In this document: piece by piece, positions 53,128 through 62,485 of the stretch
Layout of the letters: each line of letters starts with the position of its first letter
Position numbering within the stretch: position 1 is the first letter of the stretch
Assembly: GCF_002250055.1 (NCBI RefSeq)
Contig: NZ_CP018866.1
Span: forward strand, 2,038,501-2,102,500
DNA from: Sutcliffiella cohnii
GTDB lineage: Bacteria > Bacillota > Bacilli > Bacillales > Bacillaceae_I
Length of the DNA: 64,000 bases
Reading direction: 5' to 3'
Program-made: the position numbers and the translations under genes
The notes under the pieces: generated by a model
The model's input: only the letters and a program-made list of their open reading frames with translations
The model's database searches: none
What the model was told of the DNA's origin: nothing

Positions 53128-53430
53128 CTTTCAATCTCCTTTCTGTCATTAATTGCTGCTTACTCTCATCATACAAAATCAAATTGCAAATGATAGCGCT
53201 TTTTCTTATGTTCACAAATGGTTCATTCTTAATGTTTACACTATAAAAATAGGGGAAAATTGATAGGTAAATAATAGTGACTAGTTTCACAGTTTGAGGA
53301 ATGTGAAAAAAGTGTGAAAAATAAAATGATTATTCCTAAGCGAGGTACAATATGTATTCATGTATGCTAATCTAGTAATATGCTACGTAAAATATCACAA
53401 AGCAGCATTTTAATAATAGAGGTGAAAAAC
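53128..53430. other. divergent control region between the ba3 oxidase and methyltransferase genes
   Basis: About 300 bases without a gene. TGATAGCGCTTTTT (53191-53204) fits 12 of 14 positions of the CcpA cre consensus and lies before the oxidase genes, so catabolite control is possible. I see no convincing -35/-10 pair or hairpin in the rest. Confidence 0.4.
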
Positions 53431-54195
53431 ATGTTTAGTTTTTATAGTAAGTTGTCTTCGGAAGTGTATGACATCGATAAGCCAGTTGGACATTCTTTTG
53501 GTGATATCGAATATTACATGGATCGGCTTAAAAATTGTAATGGGAAAATATTAGAGCCAGCAACAGGAACAGGGAGAATACTTATACCACTTTTACAACA
53601 AGGCTTTAAAGTGGAAGGGTTTGATGTTTCGGAAGAGATGCTTTCCATTTGTCAAAAGAATTGCGAGGAAAACGGGGTTTCTACTAAATTATTTATTGAT
53701 AGGATGGAATCTTTTACATCGGATTCCAAGTATGAAGCAATTATCGTTCCGACAGGTACTTTTTTGTTGCTGTTTGAACGAGAAGAATCATTAAGAGCTT
53801 TGAAAAACTTTTACAATCATTTACAGAATAACGGAAAATTAATAATAGATATACATCTTCCAGATAATCTGTCACTCAATGATAGCAGCGAACGATATTG
53901 GGAATTAAGTAACGGAGAAATTATTACTTTAAGATATAATACCGTGAAAATTGATTATGTTAAGCAATATAGCATATCGCATGGTAGATATGAAAAGTGG
54001 AGAAATGGGAAACTAATTCAAACAGAATTAGAACAGTTTCCGATTAGATGGTACGGGGTAGAGGAATTTAAGATGATTTTAGAAAAAGTTGGATTCGAAG
54101 ATATTGTTATTTCAGCTAACTATAAGTATGGAAAATACCCAACTAATAATGAGGATACTATTACGTTTGAAGCAACTGTAAAAAAATTATTTTAA
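53431..54195 (+). CDS. class I SAM-dependent methyltransferase
   Basis: A 254-residue protein with the Rossmann methyltransferase core: motif I is ILEPATGTGRILIPLLQQG, followed by VEGFDVSEEMLSICQ (motif II acidic residue) and EAIIVPTGTFLLL. The C-terminal part WYGVEEFKMILEKVGFEDI is typical of small-molecule methyltransferases. Substrate unknown. ATG 53431 follows GAGGTGAAA; an upstream in-frame ATG at 53380 has no ribosome site. Confidence 0.8.
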   Translation: MFSFYSKLSSEVYDIDKPVGHSFGDIEYYMDRLKNCNGKILEPATGTGRILIPLLQQGFKVEGFDVSEEMLSICQKNCEENGVSTKLFIDRMESFTSDSKYEAIIVPTGTFLLLFEREESLRALKNFYNHLQNNGKLIIDIHLPDNLSLNDSSERYWELSNGEIITLRYNTVKIDYVKQYSISHGRYEKWRNGKLIQTELEQFPIRWYGVEEFKMILEKVGFEDIVISANYKYGKYPTNNEDTITFEATVKKLF

Positions 54196-54279
54196 ATATA
54201 ATGAACAAAACAAAGGTGTTCGCAATAAGTTAAACGAATGCCTTTGTAGCGTACTATGTACATAACAATACATCTTTTA

Positions 54280-54312
54280 AAAGGAAATGATCCCTAATTA
54301 TTATTGGGTTCA
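54280..54312. terminator. weak hairpin between the methyltransferase gene and cheX
   Basis: ATGATCCC / GGGTTCAT arms with an AT loop lie between convergent genes. The stem has a mismatch and only short T or A runs, so function is uncertain. Confidence 0.4.
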
Positions 54313-54316
54313 TTCA

Positions 54317-54772
54317 TCAAGATGCTTTTAACCCTAATAAAATATCCATTTTGCCATAATCTTGGACATATATAGAAGTGATAACAGTCTCAGAATGTAG
54401 ATAATACTCTTTCTGTTCACTTAAAACATTAGGTGGAGTAATATCTGTTTTAATTCCAATTTCCGAAATTTGCATTGTTAAATTTCCAACAATCATATTT
54501 CCTAGTTCTCCAGTGAATGATAGTAACATCTCACCTTCTACCTCCATACCAAACAACATCCCAGCTAGCTTTTGAAATACTGTACTTTCTCCTTGAATAA
54601 TTAATTGTGCATGAATATCGCCAATTAACGTAATTAATACACCTAATGAAATATCAGTCGTTTCTTGTATATAAAGCTTTGGCTCTGCATAGCTAATGGA
54701 GGCTGGAATAATCGCTTTAACGGATTCTATAGCTCCTGTAATTACATGCTGAATTGATAAATCTAATGACAT
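54317..54772 (-). CDS. cheX: CheX-type chemotaxis phosphatase
   Basis: A 151-residue protein of the CheC/CheX/FliY family. The phosphatase motif ExxxN is present as Glu89 and Asn92-Met in TGELGNMIVGNLTM, the spacing being that of CheX, and the ISIGVLITLIGD-like strands complete the fold. It would dephosphorylate CheY-P. It stands alone, far from other chemotaxis genes in this window. Confidence 0.8.
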   Translation of the reverse strand: MSLDLSIQHVITGAIESVKAIIPASISYAEPKLYIQETTDISLGVLITLIGDIHAQLIIQGESTVFQKLAGMLFGMEVEGEMLLSFTGELGNMIVGNLTMQISEIGIKTDITPPNVLSEQKEYYLHSETVITSIYVQDYGKMDILLGLKAS

Positions 54773-55012
54773 TTAAACCACACTCCAACTACATTTAATT
54801 ATCCTAACATAAAGTAAATTAAGACTATATTAGGGATGAGAGATAAAGACCGAACTTCCTCATTTAGTTAAACTTTCTTTCATTATCATAAATATCAGAT
54901 TATTTTTCAACAAATTTCTACAAAAAACACTATTAAAAAACACGTTTTAGTTGAAAATTAATGTTAGTTATTTTATAGTTTCCCTTTAAAAGAATTTTGA
55001 GGAGTGTTCATC

Positions 55013-55552
55013 ATGTCACAACTAACAATGAAATTTACTGCAAAAGATGAATCTGAAGTAGTTTTAAGGCCTATAACTTTACAAGACGCAGAAGATATCG
55101 TTACAGCTGTAACGTCTATAATAGAAGCGGGAGAATATATTCAAAAAGATGTACCTCGGACTGTTGAAGAAGAAAGACAATTTATCCAAAGTATGATGGA
55201 TAATGAAAATATGTATATGGGTGTGGAGCGAGAAGGAAAAGTAATTGGTATCGCACGAATTATTAGAGGAGATATAAAAATGAAGCGTCATACTGGGTTG
55301 TTTAGAACTTGGATTATAGAGGACGCTCAAGGTCTAGGAATTGGCAAAAAAATAATGGAGTACACGAATGCTTGGTGTAAACAGTATAAGTTACGAAAAT
55401 TATGTTTAACGGTTTTCTCTACGAATAAACCAGCCTATAAATTATACGAACGCTATGGCTTTGTTGAAGAAGGAGTACAAAAGGAACAAGCATACATTAA
55501 CGGCCAATATGTAGATGAAATATTAATGGCCCAATTTTACTCAGACAAATAA
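55013..55552 (+). CDS. GNAT family N-acetyltransferase
   Basis: A 179-residue single GNAT domain: VVLRPITLQDAEDIV at the start, the acetyl-CoA loop EDAQGLGIGKKIM, then KLCLTVFSTNKPAYKLYERYGFVEEG. It resembles RimI/PhnO-like and ribosomal-protein acetylases, but the substrate cannot be read. ATG 55013 follows GAGGAG; an upstream in-frame ATG overlaps that region. Confidence 0.85.
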   Translation: MSQLTMKFTAKDESEVVLRPITLQDAEDIVTAVTSIIEAGEYIQKDVPRTVEEERQFIQSMMDNENMYMGVEREGKVIGIARIIRGDIKMKRHTGLFRTWIIEDAQGLGIGKKIMEYTNAWCKQYKLRKLCLTVFSTNKPAYKLYERYGFVEEGVQKEQAYINGQYVDEILMAQFYSDK

Positions 55553-55645
55553 AATAAAAATAAATTTCCATAAAATGAGTAATGTAGTTATGTTAGTTTT
55601 CAGATATAATAAAACTGCACAACAACACAACTCCTTTAAAACGTT

Positions 55646-55680
55646 GCTTTCCCTTTCAACTATGGGAAAGCTTTTTTTCT
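55646..55680 (+). terminator. terminator after the GNAT gene
   Basis: GCTTTCCC / GGGAAAGC stem with a 10-base loop and T7, about 95 bases after the stop codon. Confidence 0.8.
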
Positions 55681-55801
55681 AGTAAAAACCTATCCTAAGA
55701 ACAATTTTTCAAAAGAAAATAAAAATAAATAAATGAATTATATACTATTTTTTGGTGAAAATAATCTTAATTATTATGTAGGAGTTTAAAAGTTTAAAAA
55801 A

Positions 55802-56884
55802 ATGCCAAAAATAGTTTCTGTTGGGACTGCAGTACCTAAATTTGCATTAAATCAAGAAACTGTAGTTGAGTTTGCTCGTGAACTTTTTTCTCATTCTTAT
55901 AGTGATATTGAACGATTATTATCGATATTTTCTAACGGTAATATATCAAAGCGTCATTTTGTAAAAGGACTCGATTGGTTTAAAGAAAATCATTCATTTG
56001 AAGAAAAAAATGATGTATATATACAAGAAGCAATTTCTTACGGTGTTAGAGCAATTAACAACTGTTTAAATAATGAAAGTATGTTACATGAGGCTATACA
56101 TTTGGATGAAATTGATGCTATTTTTTACATATCATCTACTGGAATTTCAACACCTAGTATTGAAGCAAGAATAATGAATAAATTAAGTTTTTCTGAACAT
56201 GTGAAAAGAATTCCAATATGGGGTTTAGGGTGCGCTGGTGGAGCGGCAGGATTAACGAGAGCCTTTGAATATTGTAAAGCTTTTCCTGAACATAAAGTTT
56301 TAGTTTTGACAGTCGAGCTTTGTTCGCTAACGTTTCAAAGACAGGATCCTTCAAAAAGTAATCTCGTCGGTACATCACTTTTTGCAGATGGAATTGCGTG
56401 TGCATGTATTGTGGGCGATTTAGTAGAATTTAATAACAAAATAACATGCCCGTCCATTATAGATACACTTTCAACGTTAATGAAAGATTCAGAGGAGGTA
56501 ATGGGGTGGGATATTAAAAATGATGGATTATACGTCGTATTTTCACGTGATATTCCAACCATTATACGAACATGGTTGCATACTAATGTTCAAAAATTCC
56601 TTCTAAAACATAATTTATCTACTAACGAAATAGATCAATGCATATTTCATCCAGGTGGAAAGAAAGTGTTAGATGCTTATGAAAAAAGTTTACAGTTATC
56701 TAAAGATAAATTAAAGAGCTCTCAAACTATTTTAAACCTTTATGGAAATATGTCTTCTGCGACTATATTTTACGTTTTAAAAGAAGTAATGGAAAAAGAA
56801 GCACAAAAAGGCGATACCGGACTTGCCGTAGCGCTAGGACCTGGATTTTGTTCTGAGCAAGTACTTCTTAAATGGGAGGACTGA
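55802..56884 (+). CDS. bpsA: type III polyketide synthase (alkylpyrone synthase)
   Basis: A 360-residue chalcone-synthase-fold enzyme. The triad is Cys144 in GLGCAGGAAG, a His in FHPGGKKVL and an Asn in NLYGNMSSATI, and the C-terminal GPGFCSE loop is present. It matches BpsA/BcsA of B. subtilis, which makes alkylpyrones from fatty acyl-CoA and malonyl-CoA. bpsB follows 3 bases on. The only in-frame start is ATG 55802; its AGGAG is 17 bases away, so translation may be weak. Confidence 0.92.
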   Translation: MPKIVSVGTAVPKFALNQETVVEFARELFSHSYSDIERLLSIFSNGNISKRHFVKGLDWFKENHSFEEKNDVYIQEAISYGVRAINNCLNNESMLHEAIHLDEIDAIFYISSTGISTPSIEARIMNKLSFSEHVKRIPIWGLGCAGGAAGLTRAFEYCKAFPEHKVLVLTVELCSLTFQRQDPSKSNLVGTSLFADGIACACIVGDLVEFNNKITCPSIIDTLSTLMKDSEEVMGWDIKNDGLYVVFSRDIPTIIRTWLHTNVQKFLLKHNLSTNEIDQCIFHPGGKKVLDAYEKSLQLSKDKLKSSQTILNLYGNMSSATIFYVLKEVMEKEAQKGDTGLAVALGPGFCSEQVLLKWED

Positions 56885-56887
56885 GGG

Positions 56888-57457
56888 TTGGTGTTTACCT
56901 TAATTATATCTTTAGTTATTACGCAAAGATTAGTGGAACTAATAATTGCAAGACGTAACGAAATATCGATGAAAACAAAAGGAGCAATTGAGTTTTTTCC
57001 AGAACATTATAAGTATATTGTCCTTATCCATATTAGTTTTTTTCTTTCACTCTTGTTAGAGGTTAGTTTTTTTAATAAACAATTATCGACAATTTGGCCA
57101 GCTATTTTAGCACTGTTTTTAGTAACACAAGCTATTCGAATATGGGTGCTTTTTTCATTACGCAATTATTGGAATACCAAAATTATTGTGTTACCAGGAG
57201 CTAATATCGTAATGAGGGGACCATATAAGTTTGTACGGCACCCAAACTATATCATTGTTTGTTTAGAAATTATCCTTATTCCGATTATGTTTCAAGCATA
57301 CTGGACGGCCATAGTATTTACTATTTTAAATGCATGGGTATTATCAATAAGAATTCCGTTAGAAGAGAGAGCATTAAGCGAAGCGAACACAAAATATGAT
57401 GAATACATAGAGCACAAAAATAGGTTTTCACCTACATTTAATAAATTTACAGAATAA
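56888..57457 (+). CDS. bpsB: ICMT-like O-methyltransferase (alkylpyrone methylase)
   Basis: A 189-residue membrane protein with four to five helices and the isoprenylcysteine methyltransferase-like C-terminal signature GPYKFVRHPNYIIV and EERALSEANTKYDEY. In B. subtilis BpsB (YpbQ) methylates the alkylpyrones made by BpsA. The start is TTG 56888 or GTG 56891 behind GGGAGGA in the end of bpsA. Confidence 0.9.
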   Translation: MVFTLIISLVITQRLVELIIARRNEISMKTKGAIEFFPEHYKYIVLIHISFFLSLLLEVSFFNKQLSTIWPAILALFLVTQAIRIWVLFSLRNYWNTKIIVLPGANIVMRGPYKFVRHPNYIIVCLEIILIPIMFQAYWTAIVFTILNAWVLSIRIPLEERALSEANTKYDEYIEHKNRFSPTFNKFTE

Positions 57458-57465
57458 TTTGTATT

Positions 57466-57518
57466 GATGATGAGAATCATTCTATGTTAGAATTGAAATG
57501 AAAATAATTATCAATATC
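57466..57518 (+). promoter_or_regulatory. two Fur boxes before a 29-residue gene
   Basis: GATGATGAGAATCATTCTA (57466-57484) matches 15 of 19 and GAAAATAATTATCAATATC (57500-57518) 16 of 19 positions of the Fur consensus GATAATGATWATCATTATC. Both are just before the small gene and after bpsB. Confidence 0.75.
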
Positions 57519-57546
57519 ACAACTATAAAAAGTGAAGGTGATTAGC

Positions 57547-57636
57547 ATGACTATGCTTTTTGTTGGAGCAACAATTATTACTTATTCTGTTTTATTAAAA
57601 TATGTGCTACATAATACATGTAAAGTATCTAACTAA
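57547..57636 (+). CDS. 29-residue Fur-controlled membrane peptide
   Basis: ATG behind GAAGGTGATT. The peptide has a hydrophobic stretch (MLFVGATIITYSVLL) followed by KYVLHNTCKVSN with one Cys and one His. A strong terminator directly follows the stop, so it is a single-gene transcript under the two Fur boxes. I do not recognise the family; B. subtilis has small Fur-controlled peptides such as FbpC (also 29 residues), but I make no claim of homology. Confidence 0.6.
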   Translation: MTMLFVGATIITYSVLLKYVLHNTCKVSN

Positions 57637-57662
57637 AACCACCGTCATTTGGTGGTTTTTTG
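57635..57662 (+). terminator. terminator after the Fur-controlled peptide
   Basis: AAAACCACC / GGTGGTTTT stem with a 7-base loop and T run. Confidence 0.9.
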
Positions 57663-57767
57663 TTATTTTTTTATTAGTTTTTATGAAACATTGCAGAAAT
57701 TATAGGAAAAAAACTAATTTTCAAGTAAAATAATATTAGAAAAATGCAAACAAGGGGTACTTATAAT

Positions 57768-60700
57768 ATGGGAGTTACAACAAAAGTAGAAAAGCAAACT
57801 TTATTAGATTTACAACAAAAAACATCGAACGTATTTATGAATATTCACAATAGTGGGGATCGCCAACGTGCCAAAAAATTAGCGCAGTTGCTTCAAAAAA
57901 TGAATAAGAAGGAATTAATGATAGCGTTTTGTGGTCATTTCTCTGCAGGTAAATCAACATTTATAAATGAGTTGTTACAAGAGCAAGTATTGCCTTCAAG
58001 TCCAATTCCAACCTCAGCTAATGTTGTCACCATTAAAAAGGGGAACGAAAAGGCTATTGTTCAATTTTTTGAAGACGAACCTTTAGAAATACTTCCTCCT
58101 GTTGAATTCAGTAAAATAAAAGAATATTGCAAAGCTGGAGACCAAGTAGAAAGTGTTCTATATCAATTTCCTTTTCAACATTTGGATGACTCACTAGTAA
58201 TTCTAGATACACCTGGTATTGATTCAACAGACGACGCACACCGCGTATCAACCGAATCAGCACTACATTTAGCAGATGTAACCTTTTACGTGATGGACTA
58301 TAATCATGTTCAATCGGAAGTTAACTTACAATTTATTAAAGATTTACAACAAAAAGGGAAAAAGCTCTATTTAATTATTAACCAAATCGATAAACATCAA
58401 GAAAATGAATTGCCTTTTTCTGTTTATAAAAAAAGAATATTGCAGTCACTCCATGAGTGGAATATAGAACAATGTCCGATGTTCTTTACAAGTTTAAAGC
58501 AACAAGCTCATCCATTAAACGAACTTAAAAAAGTAAAACTGTTGTTATCAAAATTATTAAACGATAAAGAAACTATTGTAAAAACGACAATCAAAATGGC
58601 GACAGAAACGATTATTAACGAGCACATTGAATGGCAGTATGAAAATGAAGCGGAAAGGCTCGCCTCATTAAAACAACAGCTGGACGAAAATAAAACGTTA
58701 AAACAATTGCAAAACGAACTTACGGAAAAGAGAAATTTGTATAATGGTTTACTAGAAAAACAAAACAAAAAACAACTTTCTTTTCAAGAAGAAGTTCAAA
58801 AAATATTAGACAATGCTAATATTACACCGTATGAAATGCGAGAGTTATCAAAAGCATACTTACAATCTATGCAAAAGGAATTTAAAGTTGGGTTGTTATT
58901 TTCAAAAAAGAAAACGGAAGAAGAAAGACAAAAAAGGGAAACATCTTTTGTTCAGGATATAAAAAACAGAGTACAAACACACGTAGAAAAGCATGTTCAA
59001 GAATACATGTTAGCTTTTATTGAAAAAGAAGGAATAACGAATCCTACTTGGATGCAAAGAATACAAACAATAACGATTGCCATTGACCGTAATTTTATTG
59101 AAAAGCATGTAAAGAATGGTGCGGGCGATAGTGGTGATGCAGTCTTGAATTTCACAAAGGATCTTGCAAGTTCTATTCGAAAAGAGTATAAAAATATAAC
59201 ATTCTCTTTAATGAATGAATGCTTTAAAGAGCTTGAAATGAATGAAAGAGCTACTATTGAAAAGTTAAAATCAGAATTAGAACAATTAGAGAAAAAAATT
59301 AACGCACAAGAGCAATATGAAAAAATCGTTAACAATATCCAGCAAACGCACAACAATTTATTAGATATGTTAGGGAATCCTTCTAAAAGTGCAAGTGCTG
59401 AAGAGTTAAAGAGTGCAACAGCAATGTATGCAAGCAAAGTAAAACGGCAAGTAAGTGGAGATGATTTGGACAGTATCACTGTTAATAAAGAGTACAGTTC
59501 TAATGCTTTAGAAACTTATACAAATATTAATTCATCTCAAAAGACGTTAGCAGATACCATTACAAATTTAAATTTAGTATCTGAGCAAATAAGCAAGCTA
59601 CCGCCATTCAAACGAATTGCCAAAGAGTTAAGGGAACGGTCCAATAGGTTAAATAATCAAAAATTTACGGTTGCGTTATTTGGAGCATTTAGTGCTGGAA
59701 AATCTTCATTCGCAAATGCTTTATTCGGCGAAAAAGTTTTGCCAGTCTCGCCAAATCCAACTACAGCATCGATTAATAAAATTTCACCAGTAACAGCAGA
59801 AAATAGCCACGGAACTGTTCATGTTAAAATGAAAAAAGAACAACATTTATTACAAGATGTACAGCTTGCTCTTTCGATATTTCGACTACAGGCAAGTACA
59901 TTGGAAGAAGCGAAGGAAGTCATAAAAAGTTTAGAATCAATCAATATAGTTGATCCAAAAAGTAAACCGCATATAAGTTTTTTACAAGCTTTCGCTAAAG
60001 GATATTCTTCCATGAAATCTCATATCGGAAATTTACTCACTATTTCCTTAAATGAATTTGAAGATTACGTAGCAACGGAAGAAAAAGCGTGTTTTGTAGA
60101 ATGGATTGAAGTATTTTATGATTGCCACTTAACGCAGCAAGGTATAACAATCGTTGATACTCCAGGTGCTGACTCTGTGAACGCAAGACATACAGAAGTA
60201 TCCTTTGAATATATTAAAAACTCTGATGCTATTCTTTTCGTTACGTACTATCAACATGCATTTTCAAAAGCTGATAGAGAATTTTTAATCCAGCTTGGAC
60301 GCGTAAAAGACGCATTCTCGCTAGATAAAATGTTCTTTATTATTAATGCTGCTGACCTAGCAAACACAGCGGAAGAGTTACAATTAGTGAAAAACTATGT
60401 TGGGGAACAACTTCTTTCGTATGGTATTCGAAACCCAAGATTATTTGCACTTTCTAGTCTACATGGATTGACAGAAAAAACCGGTGAAATTCCTTTGTCA
60501 CTACCGTCATTTATGAGGGATTCACAGCTCCCTCAATTTGAAAATGCGTTTTATCGTTTCATTGAGGACGATCTTGTTCATATGTCAATTAACGCAGCGG
60601 AAGAAGAACTGAAACGTATTATAGTAAATGTAGACACTGTTTTTCGTTCTGCCCAAGAAAGTGATGAAGAGAAAAAAGAAAAGTTAAATTACTACCGAAA

Positions 60701-61433
60701 TGTTGCAAAGAAGATGTTAGATAGAATTGATCAGTTTCAAGTTACTGATTATAAGGTGTTACTAGAAAAAGAAATCAAAGAACTCCTTTATTACGTAATT
60801 CAACGTTTGTTTTTACGTTATCGTGAATTTTTTAAAGAAGCGTTTAATCCGTCTGTTTTACGTGATGACCTTAATATTAAAGAGCAGCTACAATCTTCAT
60901 TTAATGAACTCTTCGTTGACATGGAGCATGATCTCACTCAAGAAGTAAGAGCAACAACTGTAAGACTTGAAAAGTATATTAGTACGACGTTAAATAATTA
61001 CCAACATAATGTAAAAAGCGATATTCAAAAGCTTGATAAAAACTGCAACTTTGCACTAGTTGAGAATAACCGTGTGAAATCGTTAACAATTCAATCTGGA
61101 TTAAAGCAAATTTCTGATAAGGAAAAGAAAAATATTTATTCGTTTTACCGAAATTCTAAAAGTTTCTTTGAAAAAAATGAAAAAGAAAAAATGAGAGACT
61201 ATATGGAGGAAGTATTTCAACCGGTTGTTGAACAGTTTATATTAGAACAAAATAGCAAGTTAGCTCAATACTATTGTGGTGTTTTGGATGAACAATTTTA
61301 TTATGTACAAAATGTAATTACTAAACAAGTTGAAGAGTATTATGATGGAATTATAGCTGGACTATCTCAAGATTTAGATATGGATATGTGGTCAAACGTT
61401 TTATTGAATATAAAGAAAACAAACGAGGGATAA
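57768..61433 (+). CDS. dynA: bacterial dynamin-like protein DynA
   Basis: A 1221-residue double dynamin. Each half has a GTPase domain followed by a helical stalk: first P-loop GHFSAGKST (about residues 56-64) with DTPGID and INQIDK; second P-loop GAFSAGKSS (about 641) with DTPGAD and INAADLA. Long coiled stalks and a paddle region lie between. It corresponds to B. subtilis DynA (YpbR, about 1190 residues), which fuses membranes and protects them under stress. ATG 57768 follows AAGGGG; an earlier in-frame ATG at 57744 has no such site. Confidence 0.94.
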   Translation: MGVTTKVEKQTLLDLQQKTSNVFMNIHNSGDRQRAKKLAQLLQKMNKKELMIAFCGHFSAGKSTFINELLQEQVLPSSPIPTSANVVTIKKGNEKAIVQFFEDEPLEILPPVEFSKIKEYCKAGDQVESVLYQFPFQHLDDSLVILDTPGIDSTDDAHRVSTESALHLADVTFYVMDYNHVQSEVNLQFIKDLQQKGKKLYLIINQIDKHQENELPFSVYKKRILQSLHEWNIEQCPMFFTSLKQQAHPLNELKKVKLLLSKLLNDKETIVKTTIKMATETIINEHIEWQYENEAERLASLKQQLDENKTLKQLQNELTEKRNLYNGLLEKQNKKQLSFQEEVQKILDNANITPYEMRELSKAYLQSMQKEFKVGLLFSKKKTEEERQKRETSFVQDIKNRVQTHVEKHVQEYMLAFIEKEGITNPTWMQRIQTITIAIDRNFIEKHVKNGAGDSGDAVLNFTKDLASSIRKEYKNITFSLMNECFKELEMNERATIEKLKSELEQLEKKINAQEQYEKIVNNIQQTHNNLLDMLGNPSKSASAEELKSATAMYASKVKRQVSGDDLDSITVNKEYSSNALETYTNINSSQKTLADTITNLNLVSEQISKLPPFKRIAKELRERSNRLNNQKFTVALFGAFSAGKSSFANALFGEKVLPVSPNPTTASINKISPVTAENSHGTVHVKMKKEQHLLQDVQLALSIFRLQASTLEEAKEVIKSLESINIVDPKSKPHISFLQAFAKGYSSMKSHIGNLLTISLNEFEDYVATEEKACFVEWIEVFYDCHLTQQGITIVDTPGADSVNARHTEVSFEYIKNSDAILFVTYYQHAFSKADREFLIQLGRVKDAFSLDKMFFIINAADLANTAEELQLVKNYVGEQLLSYGIRNPRLFALSSLHGLTEKTGEIPLSLPSFMRDSQLPQFENAFYRFIEDDLVHMSINAAEEELKRIIVNVDTVFRSAQESDEEKKEKLNYYRNVAKKMLDRIDQFQVTDYKVLLEKEIKELLYYVIQRLFLRYREFFKEAFNPSVLRDDLNIKEQLQSSFNELFVDMEHDLTQEVRATTVRLEKYISTTLNNYQHNVKSDIQKLDKNCNFALVENNRVKSLTIQSGLKQISDKEKKNIYSFYRNSKSFFEKNEKEKMRDYMEEVFQPVVEQFILEQNSKLAQYYCGVLDEQFYYVQNVITKQVEEYYDGIIAGLSQDLDMDMWSNVLLNIKKTNEG

Positions 61434-61434
61434 G

Positions 61435-62187
61435 ATGGATTTTTCTAATCTTTTTTCACAACTAGAAAAGGAACATAATTTCCAAATTTTATTCGCTTGC
61501 GAAGCCGGCAGTAGAACGTATGGTACAGCTGGTGAAAACAGTGATTACGATATTAGAATCATTTACAAACGAACTATAAAGGAATATTTATCTCTAAAAC
61601 CTAACAATAATGATTCATTCACTTATAAAAATGGTGAATTTGATATTCAAGGGTGGGATTTGAGAAAAGCACTACTATTAGCGAAGAAATCAAATCCTTC
61701 TCTATATGAAATGATCAATGGGAATGAATATTATGTAGCAAATTCATCCTTAGTAAGTTCGCTTCGGACTATCATAAATGATACCTATTCGAAAAAAGTA
61801 TTAGCGAGTCATTATACGCAGCTGCTGGCTAAAAATATAAAGCTGTATAATGAAAAGAAGAAGAGCTCTTATTTGTATCATTCATTTCGTTCTGCACTTA
61901 TGATTGAATATATGTTGAAGTTTCATCAACTTCCTCCCATAGCATTATCACAATTAATAAATAGTAGTGAAATGTTCTCGCAAAATGATTTAAACATAGT
62001 GATAGAAATAAAAAAGAATGGTACTATATCGAATGAAGATAGTATGAACAGATTATTAAAAGAGCTTCAACTTTATGTTGTTGAAGCAAAACGATTAATT
62101 GACCATCTTGAACAGCTCGATACGAACAAAGTGCAGTGGAGTAGCTTAGAACATATTTTTCTTGAACAAATTGGATTTAAACAATAA
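61435..62187 (+). CDS. nucleotidyltransferase-superfamily protein (RlaP/YcgL-like)
   Basis: A 250-residue protein starting 1 base after the dynA stop. The N-terminal CEAGSRTYGTAGENSDYDIRIIY is a polymerase-beta nucleotidyltransferase active site (GS...D-x-D) of the RlaP/COG3541 type; the C-terminal part is helical. The predicted reaction is transfer of a nucleotide to an unknown target. The tight coupling suggests a role with DynA. Confidence 0.8.
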   Translation: MDFSNLFSQLEKEHNFQILFACEAGSRTYGTAGENSDYDIRIIYKRTIKEYLSLKPNNNDSFTYKNGEFDIQGWDLRKALLLAKKSNPSLYEMINGNEYYVANSSLVSSLRTIINDTYSKKVLASHYTQLLAKNIKLYNEKKKSSYLYHSFRSALMIEYMLKFHQLPPIALSQLINSSEMFSQNDLNIVIEIKKNGTISNEDSMNRLLKELQLYVVEAKRLIDHLEQLDTNKVQWSSLEHIFLEQIGFKQ

Positions 62188-62281
62188 TAACGTAAAGGTT
62201 GTATATGATTAAACTCCGAGTTGGTCATAACCGAAAGAAAATGGAAAATTTCTTTTATATCTGTAAAAAGAAGGTGGGGAA

Positions 62282-62485
62282 ATGAAGCAAAATGATGTAG
62301 GTCACTTCCACGCTTGTGCCACCTGTAAACATTTTAGAGTAAATAAAGAATCAACTAAAACTACGTATAAGTGCGGCAGGCTCGGATACGAAACAAAGCC
62401 AGCGTATCAATTCCACTGTTGGGATCCGAAAGACGTAGTACTACAACTTATGAAAAAGCGAGGAATAAATTATGAGCGTACATAA
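62282..62485 (+). CDS. small four-cysteine protein
   Basis: A 67-residue protein with Cys12, Cys15, Cys31 and Cys46 (CATCKHF, KCGRLGY, HCWDPK), a spacing that could bind zinc or a 4Fe-4S cluster. ATG follows AAGGTGGGG. Its end overlaps the ypbS start by 14 bases, so the two are coupled. I cannot name the family. Confidence 0.75.
   Translation: MKQNDVGHFHACATCKHFRVNKESTKTTYKCGRLGYETKPAYQFHCWDPKDVVLQLMKKRGINYERT

Noticed and set aside
58508..59479. Reverse frames rich in Phe, Ser and Leu inside dynA
   Set aside because: Antisense of Lys/Glu-rich coiled-coil codons, a common artefact.
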